Assembly (NCBI GenBank): GCA_021234155.1
Contig: JAJEKV010000055.1
Location: 479,001-543,000, forward strand
Length of the DNA: 64,000 nucleotides
Reading direction: 5' to 3'
Source of the DNA: Isoetes taiwanensis
Taxonomy: Eukaryota > Streptophyta > Lycopodiopsida > Isoetales > Isoetaceae
Position 1 is the stretch's first letter, and each line of letters begins with the position of its first letter. The position numbers and the translations under genes are program-made. The notes beneath the pieces were generated by a model that ran no database searches, was not told the DNA's origin, and worked only from the letters and a program-made list of their open reading frames with translations. This document shows, one piece after another, positions 40,091 to 56,089 of this stretch.

Positions 40091-41400
40091 TGTTATTTCT
40101 TCCTATCTGGTTTGGGTCCTTGTGAAATTGTTTGGCAATCCTTTTGCCATTGTGCTGCATATTGTATTACACTTGGCCAATCACTTGTTGTTGGTAGCAA
40201 TCGTGCTTGCCTGCTTTGCTGGGTCCTTTATCTTGCTGCTTGTCTTCTTTGGTGCATTGCTTGACGTTCCATGATCATTTTCCCATAAGAGATTCAGAAT
40301 AGTGTTGTGTAAGATATTTTGGTTTGGAGGTATGAGCTAGCAATCTATGAGTATGAGCATGTCATTTTATATCCAACCAATCATTATCACTGCTGAAGCT
40401 TATAGCCAATTGCCAACTCTCGGATGAGGGCATATTACGAGGAGTATTCCCTCTAGAGCCATCCTAATTATAAGCGTACACCTCATTGTTTGACGGGGTC
40501 AAATGCGTAGGTGGGTCTATAATTTACGGATTTGACAACCTGTGGCCAGGGCCCCTAATATTTGCTTGACTTCAAAATAGAATTCATCTAAAAAGACTCC
40601 TCCTGTCCACTATTGTAGGTGCACTCTAGGACATGCTAATTTGGCTAAAACAATAAGCTTCTAGCAGAAGACTCGACCTGCAAGCATCTAGTTTATGGCC
40701 TGTCTCAATCACAATCGCCACTCCTCTACCTCCATGTGCTGCTGCATCAAGAGGGTTGCTGCCACCATCCTCCTACAGGGCACCATAGCAAGTTCGATTT
40801 GCCACCTGCAATCATATTGAAGAAACAGACTGGGGGATTCGAACCCCCTGCGCATTGCGCAGCTCCAAGCGGCCTGCCCGCCCTTAAAGGGCAGCAGCTA
40901 ATCCCATGCATATGCTCAAGCAAGCAGTAATGCATTTTCTCATCATTTTTAAGTTTTTCCATGTCTATAATCCTCATGCAAGCAATGAATAACAAGAACT
41001 GAAGACAGTCAGCCATCAATCTTCTCTTCCAAAAAACAGACACCAGCATGCCCAATGCCAATGCAACCAAACCATGCAGGCTCTTTCCCACTATTTTTTT
41101 CAGTTTGAAACACTTCTTCATATACAGAAAACATTCCTGCTTTCTGTAATAAAATTGAAAGATTAGCCAAGTAATGTTTCCATGTTTTTTTTAATAGAAG
41201 CTCAGAGAATAGTTCATAACATTCTGCGTTGGCCTCACCTCTCTACTAGAGATTTAATTACAATCTACAGAATCGGCTATTCCATAGAAAAAATTAGTGG
41301 ATATTAATAGCCAAATGGCGATTTTTAAAGGGGTTTAGACAATTTTTACGGCGAATTTTATGAAGGGAGATTTCTTTAAAAAAAAATAAAAAATAGCCAT
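40091..41400. other. No supported gene
   Basis: Apart from the tRNA-like stretch described separately, this is AT-rich sequence with short antisense-overlapping frames. No Helitron 3' end (hairpin plus CTRR) could be placed. Confidence 0.4.
40825..40910 (-). other. tRNA-like T-arm / SINE-related remnant
   Basis: On the minus strand GGGGGTTCGAATCCCCC is a perfect T-arm and B box. Upstream, CTGCC, CTTTAAG, GGCGG can form an anticodon-like arm. However, the matching 5' acceptor half is missing and the gap between the two arms is about 29 bases, so this cannot be a standard tRNA. It is probably part of a tRNA-derived SINE or a degraded tRNA gene. Confidence 0.4.
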
Positions 41401-41479
41401 AGTTAAAAAAGGTACTCCACACTTCAACAGCAGACGGCCCAACTGAACGAGCTCCTTCTGAGGGTAGGGGACAGATGCT

Positions 41480-43926
41480 TTGGGAGAGGCCGCTCTCGAC
41501 GATCCTGTGGGCTGCAACCACCTTCCCCGCAATCCTTTGGTTCGATGGCGAATGTCGGGGAGCTGAAACGATGGCTCCGCCAAGTCTTTGGACCCCACCA
41601 TTCGCCCGCAGCCGTCCGTCCAATACCGCTCCTTCCTCAAGACCAAGAAAGCCGGTACCTTTGGAGACACCTTGGTCTACTAGACCGCCACCCTAGGGCC
41701 TTACGGAGAAAGGTCTTGAGTAAGCTGCACCTGATTGGCACGGAAATATTACCCGGAACAATGGGTGAGATACTTCAAAAGCCATTGTATGACCCAATGG
41801 GAAGCCGGGCACCAGAGTACCTCCATGAGACAGGCCTAGCACTGGTCATTCTTGAAGGGATGTCATAATGGGCCTACAGCGCCTAATAGCAGGGAAGGCG
41901 GGTTTGATTTGGATGGTATCGCAGAGCTTCTCAAGTGGGCCGGGCCCCAATGGTGCTGGTTCTCAAAGACACTCTTCAACGGGGGCATTGCAAGAGGGCT
42001 TCCCCCGACTTTGGACTACAGTAGAGTTGTGCCCATATACAAAAAGGGGACCCCCCACATTGACCAACCATCATTACCATTATGGTGATTCTCGTCTTTG
42101 CCAAGTTGCTTCTTGGGGATTCTTGGGCAGCGACTAACACTTTGGGCGAGAGGATGGAGAAGTGCGGGCTCTCTCACGCCGAGGCTTCCGCCCCCCGGCA
42201 TTCTACTATTGACCATATCTTCACTCTGCGAGAACACTCATCGAGGATAGCCGGAATCAACGCCTTAACTGCATCACCGTTGTTTTTGTGGATTTCGCAA
42301 AGGCTTTTGACACGGTGCCTCGGGATAAGTTGTGGGGCCGATTGAGACGCTTAGGGACCCCGCCGACTTGCGTAATGCTATATACAGACTATAATGGAGA
42401 CTTGCTCCGTCGTCTCTTTACATCGGGGGAGCCCGTTGTTAGTAACATTGGGCATTTTGCGCGCCAGCTAGAAGAATGGCTAGCGAGCACCTGAGGCTTC
42501 GATTGATGCACCACATAATCCCGCAACTCATATATGCCGATGATGTTGACCTGCTCGTGATATACCCCTGGGAGGACATGCAACGCCACCTGGATGCTTT
42601 GGACACTTTCACGCCCATTCGACATGAGAGTTAACTTGGCCAAGACAAGGGTGTTCTTGGTCCCATCATCCCGGCATCACGCCTTCCCTCATTCACTTAC
42701 CAAGGGCGGTAGTGGAGGTGGCTCGGGTCTTATAAGTATTTGGGCATTGAGTTTTCTACTACCACACACACGGATGCATCCATCGTGTTACGGGTCACCG
42801 CAGTCGGAAAGCCAGATGCAATGCAAAACAACAAATACAAGGCCATTTGTATGCATGGGGTCACCAGCACACTTGTTCGAGGCCTTGGTTGAACCATCCT
42901 CCTCTATGGGGCGAAGTGTGGGGGCGGTGATATCCCTCACCACTTGGAATGATCTAGAGCAGGTAGAGAAGGCCTTCTTGGCCCGGCAATCGGGAGTGAA
43001 ATCCACGGTCCCATATCGATCTTGCTCCAGAGACAAGCTTCCTTCCATTACGAGGAGGGTGGCGCTGGAACGTCACATTATTTACTTCGGAAGGTGGTGG
43101 CTATGGATGAAGCCCGGCCGCCCAACCTTGCTTTGAAGTGGCGATGGGCCCGCAGCGACTCAAAGCCTCTTTGGAAAGACAAGCAAAGCCCAATGGTTCT
43201 CGCTATGGAATGTGCGTGACACATGTGATGTGGACCAGTGCATACACCAAGGAACGCTACGGCCTTGAAACAAGATTTCTTGATGCTTGCTTCATGGCCA
43301 AGCTTTGGGATGCAGAGGCCCTCATCACATGTCAAGGTGGCAAATTATCGACGCCAGGGTTAATCCCATGCTCACGAGGGGCCCACACCACTACCCCGCA
43401 CACCCATCTACCCATGAAAAAGCGGGGTGATTGCTTCCATTCGCGCGAGGTGCACACCACCTACGCATTGAGACAGAAGATGGATTCGGGGAGCCGTGAG
43501 GACAGAGTCCTGCCGCCAACACCGTGGCCATTGAGGATGAAAGTCACGCCCTCCAGCCCGTCCTGGGCTGCACCGGGATATCCGCCTCGGTGATGCTCTG
43601 CTAGTTGTGCCCCATCGCCTTGCATGAGCTAACGAGCACGGCCTCTCAGAGGGCTTATTGGGATCGTACCTCTGGGAGGTAATGGATACGCGGACTCAAT
43701 TATGCCCCCCTGTCCGACATTAACCTCAGCTATACTTGTGATTATGTATATAACTGTGCAGTATGTCAGCATCCTTATTGCTACTAAGGTTTTTCCCCCG
43801 AAAACCCTTCGGGGCGGGGGTTTTTTAATCCTGGTAGTAATATGCCTGCTGCTCTCTCTTTGTACTTGGGTCCCATAGGCCAGTTGGTCTCCGTGGACGA
43901 TAAAATCATATTCTATTCTATTCTAC
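41480..43926 (+). mobile_element. LINE with decayed reverse transcriptase, hairpin and (TTCTA)n tail
   Basis: Successive frames give RGLPPTLDYSRVVPIYKKG (about 41990-42045), STIDHIFTLRE (about 42203-42236), then FVDFAKAFDTVPRDKLWGRL (about 42283-42342, reverse transcriptase motif A) and LIYADDVDLLV (about 42527-42560, motif C with its two aspartates). Motif B (QGCPLSPTLF in the related copy at 59100) is missing: between VVSNIG and LEEWLAST only a few residues remain, so a deletion removed it. Further C-terminal sequence continues to about 43590. The 3' end has the shared hairpin (43789-43830), TTGGTCTCCGTGGACG and TATTC repeats. Many frameshifts; inactive. The clade looks RTE-like or related, judged from the simple-repeat tail. 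Confidence 0.85.
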
Positions 43927-45599
43927 TATTTTTTTAGGATTAGCCAAACTATTTTTTCCCTTTTCTTTAAAGAAAAAGGGATTAGCCTTTCTTTATATTA
44001 CAATATTTATATATTAAATCATTAATAGCCAAATAAAGGGATTCTTATTATAGACTTTTACACATCCCCACCTACCACCATCAGTGATAGTAATTTTTTA
44101 AACTACGAATTTCTATTACATATACCACACATGCATCTTAAAAAAAAAATTGTAAGAGATGGTCAATATCTCTAGATGCCTGAGTTGGTTGCATAATATC
44201 TTCCTTCAAGGGTTAGAGATAAGTGCAATTTGATCACTATATCTAGAAGATGTCGTTGCATTGAATGTAGTCTAGACTATGGATGTTGTAAGCTATGTTG
44301 TGAGCTTCTGTTAAAAGTTTTTTAATATTATTATATGTTCCTTAATTGTTGATTATTATTTGTAATTGTAGTACAATATATTTAAAGCTACAGAATTTAA
44401 TTTACATTTTTTGCTTTTTCCAGTTAGAAAAAATAGCCAAGTGAAAGTTTACAGTACGTAATTCAAAAGTTTCGCCAAGTCCAAATACATATAAATGTAA
44501 AAATAATAATAATAATAACTTTAGCCAAATGTATATCATAAAATACTGTAAAATTATAGTCAAACCATTTTTTATGAAAAAATATATAGTATGCTTAATT
44601 TTTTCCCTGCTATTTACTATGAGATAATACAACTAAACAGGCCTTATATGAGCATACAACATTATAGCAGCTTCCGAATGGACAAAATCTGCAGATAGAA
44701 GTCGACAAATACATAACCATATTTTTTCAATCATCATGAACAGGGTCTGGTAAGCAGCTAGCACCATAAGCTCCACTAACCTGGAAATAGTGATGCAATG
44801 GCTTGCCCTTCTGCCTCTTCTTTCTCCAAATTGTCCTGCCAACAAATCCGCTGCCGCATCTGCCTGCCTGACATGCATCTGCTTCATCCGCTCCTGCTAA
44901 ACCTAAGCTACTAAATCTAACCTAAGACGAAAAACTAAACAAAGGAAAATTGTAGAAAGCCTTAGCTTCTAAATCCGACGAGCCACATCGAACCATCGCT
45001 CTGCATTCTTGACTGCAACAAACGAGTTCGCCCTAAACACATACCTAAACTTATACAATTACAATACATGCCCAAAACCTTCTAAATTATATGTAACAAA
45101 AGTACGGTTTGATTTAACTAGGCAACTATATAAGTTTGGTTGGACTGAAGGAATTGTTGAGGAGGACTATGAAGCTGTTTGAAGAAGAGTTTAGTGTGAG
45201 CTTGAAGGTGGTGGATGTGAATGGTTGAATAAGCCTATTATGTGTTACATTAAGTTATCATTGCATAATAACTAACTTATTTTGAACAACAACATGGCAT
45301 TATGATTTTCTTTAATAGCATGACATATCATCTAATTATATTTTATTCAAATCTTACTTGTGTTTTGCTGACAAGCATCCATTTAAATGACTGTAATGTG
45401 GAGATGCTAATATCTGTTTGATAGCTTTAAGTAGTTCATCAGTGGCTTTTACAAAGTTAATACATTGATGATGTTGTCAATAACAAAAATAATTACAAAA
45501 GCAAATAATATCTATTCTTGCCAATATCAACATGTATTGTTGTCGAAGTTGCACGTATGGACAATAAAGGCCGATAAAAACATATGCCAGGACATTAGC
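43927..45599. other. Nothing recognised
   Basis: AT-rich sequence with no supported gene. Several short frames are isoleucine/leucine/phenylalanine-rich and typical of noncoding AT-rich DNA. A frame at 44633-44887 (-) starts MKQMHVRQADAAADLLAGQF but has no known domain. Confidence 0.45.
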
Positions 45600-47290
45600 C
45601 GGGCACATGTTTACTAATGAGTATTTAACTTGTGATTTCTCAATGGATCACTTGCAGTTCTATCTTTTGTGTTGTCTTGTTGGTGATCACTGTTCATTTG
45701 ATACTGCTTAAAACACTGTTCATTTGGGAACACTGTTATTTGATTCTATAATCCTAACAAGCAAGTGAGAACAGACATGGTATCGGGTTTAATCAGAGGA
45801 ATTGGCATCATTTTTCTTGCATTGTGCAAGAGTGAGTCTAGAACGGGTCTAGAACAGGTCTAGAACGAAAGCTTGAGAAATCTTTGCAAACATTCCTCTA
45901 ATCTTGCAAGATTCTTCGTCTGATTAGGTATACTTCTTGCTATGGTTTGCAAGGAAGGGTCGGATCTGGAGTTTATAGTCAGATCTAATGTTAAGGAGAA
46001 GAGACTGAGTTGTGTAGTATCGGTGAGCATTTGAGGCTTTTGGAAGACTCTGTACGAAGATATTTTGGAGCCGAATTTGTGCCATATGGAAAAATCAGTA
46101 GTAGAATTTGTAAAATCAAAGAGATATTGCATGGCTGGCGCAGTTATTTTGGTTCTTGGCTTATTTGGGATACAAGCAAAAGGTGCGTTCTATTTTTGTT
46201 AGTCGGGTAGATAAACCTAATAAGGCAGTGATACGTTGGAAAGCGGATAAGGTCTAGATTAGATGTCAAGATCTTGCATGAGTTTGGCCGCATTTGGAGT
46301 TACGATAAAGGGGAACCATATTTGGATACTCCTGGATAAGAAACTGCAGTTGAATACAGAATTTCTTAAGATTGAGTGGATCTGAAGTGGCTGTTGGCTC
46401 CTTGGAAATCGTCATGATCAGCAAGATTTATATAAAATTTCTTCCTTCTAGTTAGACTTCATTCGTGTCAGGGACTTGTGTATTGTACATGTGATATAAC
46501 TGGCTTGTTGGACAATCTAATCATGGTACCTTTTACTTCTGAGTATGCTAAGCAGCTTTATCAGATTATAGCTCCTCTGAAAGATAAGGTTTTATCCATT
46601 TATAACTACGAAGAATTGGAGATTTCAAATGATCTGGTCATTCATATCCCAAGGTGTGTGGCGTGTTGGAGGAAATAATTGTTTAGCTACTCTTGATGAA
46701 GAAGACAAAGTTTACAAATCTCTAATGTTGACCATTGATGCTACTTCACATTCAAGAGTTTTGCAAAGATCATTCCTTACTGCCAAGGAGTTGTGGGATT
46801 ATCTAAGGTCTCAATTTGGACAGAGCCATGACCAAGACTTTAAATCATGCAAAGAAGAAGTCTGTCGACAATTTAGAAGAGCTATCTTCTATTTAACTCC
46901 TCCATTTATTCCTCTTCATGATAATTCTTCTCTTTCACTTGGTGATGTTTAGGATAAGGTTGCAGGCGTGGAGAATCATTCTAATTTGACTGAATACTTA
47001 GGGTATATTCCTCATACTGATGTTGGCGAATCGAACAAGATGTTAGCTACAATTGTAAGCATAAACGAAATCAGGTTTTATTTGATCTTCACAATTCTGG
47101 GTTTCTCAAGAGAAATGATCTGGTTTCTGACAGAAGTGCATTAGTAGCAACCTCTAAAGCAATCACTAACACTTGACATGCTTGAGTACCCTAAGGAGTC
47201 TTATAAGTTACACTACCTTTCATAGCTGGAAAATGTTCAAATTGTCAAGTAGAGGATACAAAAACATTCAGTGCAAGCCTTATGCAATTA
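45600..47290 (+). mobile_element. Copia-type retrotransposon relic (possible 5' LTR end, gag)
   Basis: At 45778 the sequence ACAGACA/TGGTATCGGGTTTA resembles an LTR end followed by a primer-binding site for initiator tRNA-Met (TGGTATCAGAGC). Downstream frames (46478-46952) give QLYQIIAPLKDKVLSIYNYE and then CLATLDEEDKVYKSLMLTID, HSRVLQRSFLTAKELWDYLR, SQFGQS. The pattern DE..K....L...I.......V......TAKE.WD.L...F is that of Copia gag (UBN2-type). A block at 47086-47275 (HNSGFLKRND in one frame) is repeated at 60113-60300. Frameshifts and stops are frequent, and no pol domains are visible. Confidence 0.55.
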
Positions 47291-49900
47291 AATTAAGAGA
47301 TATAACACATTTTTGCAAGTAAGAAGTTTAACTCATATTAAATTTTGAATAAAGATATCGATTATTTCTAAAATACTTTCACTTCATGATTAATAGAAAG
47401 TTGGGAAGTATAGATTAAAATGTACCTATTTCATCTATGGACGTAACTCTTTTATGCATGTCCTCCATGGATATGCAGCACTCAAAAGATACAAATATAT
47501 TATAATTAAACTCCATCTTCCCACATTCGTTATTGTTTTGGTTGTTAAAAAATGCTCCCCTTAACCAAAAGTGCAAGTTTGGGGAGGAGAAATTATCCCT
47601 TCTGCATATCTCTATATTTGTCTTCTACTTAGGTCATCCTACTAAGGCTACTGACATGCCAATTAGCCAAACCTCATTTGTTCTCATAGTTGCTACTTTG
47701 CTTCCTCTATATTTGGAAAATGATGTTTCTTTACCTTTGAAATAGCCCTTTAATGTCAAGATGCAATGTGGAAATTGCACGTATTTTTTTCTTCCCATTT
47801 TGACCACATTTGAATAGAGCTCTATCCATCTTCGAATATGCAAAGTATGCAAACTTTAATGGAAGAAATAGCATGTGATGTGCTTATCAATCTTTTTTTA
47901 TCTGAAGAAATAGTCTCTTATGTGCTTATCAATCTCCTCTTAACTAAAGCATTTTATCAATCTCCTCTTAATTGAACGAATTGAAGAAATAGTTTGCCAA
48001 GGGCCTATCAATCTCCTCTTAAACTCTTCTTTAGCTCTCGGGACTAATGACATCCCATTCAAATGCATGCTTTATTGGCCATCCAGGTCTGGATCACAGA
48101 CTGGGAATAGTTCATTGACAGTAGCGGCATTTCAATCCTTAAGACAACTGCCACTATTAAGTATGTTAAAGCAGTGTGGATGAAAACTTGTTCATCTTCC
48201 ATTCTAACCAGTTGGAAGAGGTACTCCATTTTTTCTCAACCTGTGACCTGCCACATGTTTAAAAAGCATTGAATCATAACTTAAAACAGCTAACATGTCA
48301 TGTTGGGAGAATAAATGCTAACATCAGATTAGTTAATGCAAAATATGTTTGAATATGTTTGAGTGGCAAAATCCAAAGCAATGAAATGTTCATTATAAAG
48401 AACAACACAAAAGCAAAAAGAAGCCATTTTAATTTCGTTTCTCTTATGCCTTGTACCGAGCCCAATGTCACAAATGGTAGATCAAGGAATTGGGACAGAA
48501 AAGGATAAAAAATGATTCATCGTAGTCCCCCTTGAAATGACTTGGACTTGAGTCCGTGAATTGAAGCGCATATAAAAAATTGTATAATCATTAAGCATCG
48601 AGCTCTTCTTCTTGGTCCTTTTCTACTATGCTCAAACATGGGAGATGTTGTAGTTTGGAAGAAAGGCAAAGAAAAGAGACTGATACGTAACACTAAATAC
48701 AAGAAAGCAAAGGGTTCCTAAAGAATTGAATCAGAGGAAAACAAAGGAGCAAAGAAAAAAAACAAGCCAATTCATCTGCATTGATAAATCTAAAATGTTG
48801 AAACTCCAAGAATGTCTTGTAAGTTCAAAGCTTGATTCTTATAAGAGGTATGCTCTATTTCTCGATAACAAGAACAAACTTCATATTTTCAAAAACCTTC
48901 AAATTTTCAAGAACCGGTCATTCCACAGACAGGACAAGTCCTATAAGGCAAGCAAGAAAAGAAAAACTAGGATTGCGATATACATACTTGAGATTTGTGA
49001 TTCGATCAGATGGCGCTTGCATCCCAGAGATGCTATCAATTTTCGTGAGAACCAGCAGCGGCCAAGAAAGCCAAGAACGCCATTCAAAAATTTACTATTT
49101 CTAGAATTATTTCATTGAAACGGAAATTCACACATCAGACCACGATCGATAGTGCGTTGAAAAATCTGATGAATTTGTTGAAGAGTAGACTTGTAAGAAG
49201 TGGCAAAAAGAAGAGCAATAGGGGTAGTTTGCCATGAGCCGAAGACCTAAAGAAACCATGGCAGGTAAGACGGAGATGTTGAGAGTTTCCACGAAGCGGC
49301 AATCTATATCGATCAGCATTTCTTCCACGCACATGGTTTGTTCTTACTGCAGGTCAGATGCTCCTGTACCTGATCAAGAGATCACAACTTGGCCAAAAGA
49401 AACGGCAACAAAGCAGCCAAAAAAGAAGCAGCAGAAAAGAAGCGACAACAAGACCTGACCACAAGAAAAGAAGCGGCAACAGGAAACGGCAGAAACGAAT
49501 CACCAACACAGTCTTACAAGAAATGAAGAGGTCAGTTTTCCTTCAAAGGCCTCTCTCTGTCTCTTTCACGTTTCCTCAATTTCCAAAATCTTTCAAAATT
49601 ACATTTCCTCAATTTCCAAATTCTTTCGAAATTGTTTTTCTAGGGTTAGCTTCAATTTTGTCAATGAAATCTCTGTTGTATTGTCACCCCATTTTTATAA
49701 AACACACCATTAATAATGCACTAGCTGATTTACACGAAGCAATCCTAAACCTCAATAGCATATGGTTGTACTAGTAGTCGGATTGCTTCTAGCAAGCCGC
49801 TTAGGGCGAGTCAAGTCTGAACCAGGCGAAATTGCCTCCTCCGGCACATTTTCCCACCTAAAACTTCCAAAGGAGGAAATTTCATGCCACGTGGCATTTT
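47291..49900. other. No supported gene
   Basis: Several plus and minus frames of 60-130 codons (48726-49118 and 49358-49774 are the longest) are rich in lysine or phenylalanine and overlap frames on the other strand. No domain or transposon landmark is recognised. CTTGGACTTGAGTCCGTGAA at 48540-48559 shares ACTTGAGTCCGTGA with 56268 and CACGGACTTGAGTCCGT with 56348. Confidence 0.4.
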
Positions 49901-49918
49901 TATTGACACAAATTCAAC

Positions 49919-49987
49919 AAGGTGCTGCGCACGGAGGGTTGCCCTCCATGGCCGGAGGGTGAAGTGGCATAAATCATAGTTCAAAGT
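49919..49987 (-). repeat. 71-bp dispersed repeat, copy 2
   Basis: Reverse complement of 10012-10082 with only a few differences (GATTTATGCC for GATTTAAGCC, for example). It contains the GGAGGGTTGCCCTCC palindrome. Sequences beyond the block do not match those around copy 1, so both copies have sharp ends. Confidence 0.7.
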
Positions 49988-49989
49988 TT

Positions 49990-52760
<2,771 letters not shown>

Positions 52761-52767
52761 ATGAAGG

Positions 52768-53831
<1,064 letters not shown>

Positions 53832-56000
53832 AGAATCAGAAATCTAAATCAGAGTAAATCCTGATCCCTTGCTGCAAACACAACATAGCTAAGACATACT
53901 TCATATAACAAATTCAATTTCCTCAATGCAGGCATAATCAACCTGGCATCTTGATGAATTTTTCTAGCCTAAATGAAATCAAAGATATAAAAGGCATCCA
54001 CCTGCAGAAAAAACCCAGCTGGCTGCAACGTGGATAGCCTCAGAGTGCTCCAAACCCTGAAGATCAGGAAGATCAGAATATCACAGACCAGACCCTGGAT
54101 ATCACAGACCAGGAAGGTGTGCTAGATGTCACTGGACTTAAGGCTCCAAACTTAAGATTGATGTGTTGAATCGCAGAATTGTTTAAACTAGATGGTGTAT
54201 TTCCCATATTAAAACTGTAGACAGATTTCCAATGGGCAGCAACATTATGATGGTATTTGTAGCAAAAATACCACTTGGACCTGCTCCCATAATTCCTACA
54301 GGAGATGATTGTTATTCTTTGTCAACTGGCTTTTTGTGAACTGGCTCCTGTTATCATCTGGATTTCGCAGCTCCATATCCCAGAATTTAGCTTTCGCATT
54401 TGGCATAAAGCTCACCCAAAATCTTTTGAACAGATGTTATTCTGATGTTTGAAGTCTGCACATAATATGCTTCAGATTAGGTAAACATTAGAATGCCATC
54501 GCATTACTCCTTCGCTCATTTCAAGATTTTCCAGTCACCATCTTATTTCTTTCTGTTGAGGCTAACACAAACAAACTTCTTAGATGGAAGCCCTGCATTT
54601 GAACTTCTAAGCTTGCATCTGTTAAGATTCACACCTTATGTTGATCTGATTATGCCCTGAAACAGAATATTGAGAGTTAACCAATGATGACTAACTATTA
54701 TCTCTCTTTTAGCTCCAGCAGTTGATCCAAATTACCACTTTACTTAGAACTACAAAGTGGTAGAATGCTACAGAAGCTGCAAGCCCTCAACTTTATTTGG
54801 TTGCCCATGAGACGCTTGGTGGCAGGGGCCTGGTTGTCATTTTCTTCTTCTTTTATGTCGATTACACCTGAAGCATCCGAATGAACCAAGCTGGAGCAGT
54901 TTCATCTCAAATGAACAAGCGTACACGTCCCTTGAGTTCCATTAAGAACTTTGAGCTTACTGCCGCCTCTTTCTTTGAGCTCAAGTAACAAGGAGTCGAT
55001 AGTCAAAACAGTGTGTTTGCCCTCTTTGGTGTGGCCAAGATACAACAGAAATGCTGAATGCTCTTAGCATCTTAGCCTACCTAACTAATAAGAGTAAAAT
55101 GTCTATAAACATGTTATCCCAACACCCCTCAAATCAAGAAGGTCAACAGGTAAAGGAGGTAAGGAGGATTCTCAATGAGAAGGAGACCGAGATGGACTCT
55201 ATGATAATAAGAAGATTATCAACGAAAGATGATAGCAAGATAAGCAATGGGTTTAGATTTCCAAATGATGTTTTGCATAAATGCATTTTGTGTGGCACCC
55301 TTTACTTTGAGAGGAGGAGGCTAGAGTGTTTTTATGGAATCCCAAACATGGGGAAATTGCTCCTTGTGGGGCATAATTCTCATCACTTACAATCCTAAAA
55401 CCTAGGTGGACCATTTTAAAATATATCAAACAAAATTTTTTACCGACAATCAAGTAAATGGTACCATGAAAGGCACGATTCTAACTTTCTCGGGGGAGCA
55501 AGTTCGCCGGGGTTCAAAATACATAATTGGGCATATTAGGGTTAAGATCAGCAATTTTACAAACACTTCATAGAACATTACGTTGAGAAGTAGAAAGTTA
55601 CAAAAGTAACCTGTAAGAGACTCGAAGCAATGAAGATCAAACGTATCTGCCTCCGTGGTTCAATGGTGCAACCCGGTGTTGGGGACAACTGCTGTGAAAT
55701 AGCATGCATCGAATGCCATAAACTTGCTAGCCTAAGGCTGTCATTTGTGTCAAGCCTGCCTGCTGATCCATAATCCTGATTCAATCATGCAAAATGTACT
55801 GTGCTCTGTTTTTCATGCCCGGCAAGCGAAACCTTCTCCTTCTTAAAGACATTAGTTTCAAATCCCGCATCAGCTCCACGGGTAACAGACCAGCTCCACG
55901 GGCTGCCCTGCCAGTTACTCGGTTGGAGCATCCTGGACCCAGAACGCAGGTGACCGAGAGTTTACAGTGAATAGTAGGTTTTGAGCAGTCATCAGCATAT
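53832..56000. other. No supported gene
   Basis: A 115-codon plus frame at 55051-55398 (with a CILCGTLYFERRRLEC segment) has protein-like composition but no known domain. GACCAG/ATCACAGACCAG phrases repeat at 54075-54115. AGCTCCACGGG is repeated at 55874 and 55901. Nothing else is recognised. Confidence 0.4.
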
Positions 56001-56007
56001 CCTAGGT

Positions 56008-56086
56008 ATATTCTAGCATATACCTAGAATATGCCATAAACCCACATAAACAAGGGTTTGCCCCCCTAGGGGCAACCCAAAAAATG
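56008..56086 (-). repeat. Dispersed repeat headed by a palindrome, second copy
   Basis: Reverse complement of 4674-4760. GGGTTTGCCCCCCTAGGGGC plus AACCC (56054-56078) is the palindrome, preceded by CCCACATAAACAAG and a GCATATACCTAGAATATGCC segment that is itself palindromic. The element sits next to an A-run on the palindrome side. Confidence 0.6.
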
Positions 56087-56089
56087 TTG

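Noticed and set aside
40825-40910. Functional tRNA on the minus strand
   Set aside because: T-arm and an anticodon-like arm are present, but the acceptor stem cannot be formed and the spacing between the arms is too long. The anticodon would read a stop codon.
49128-49334. Overlapping minus frames (65-68 codons) as a small gene
   Set aside because: Two frames cover the same bases with no start context or domain, and a plus frame overlaps them.
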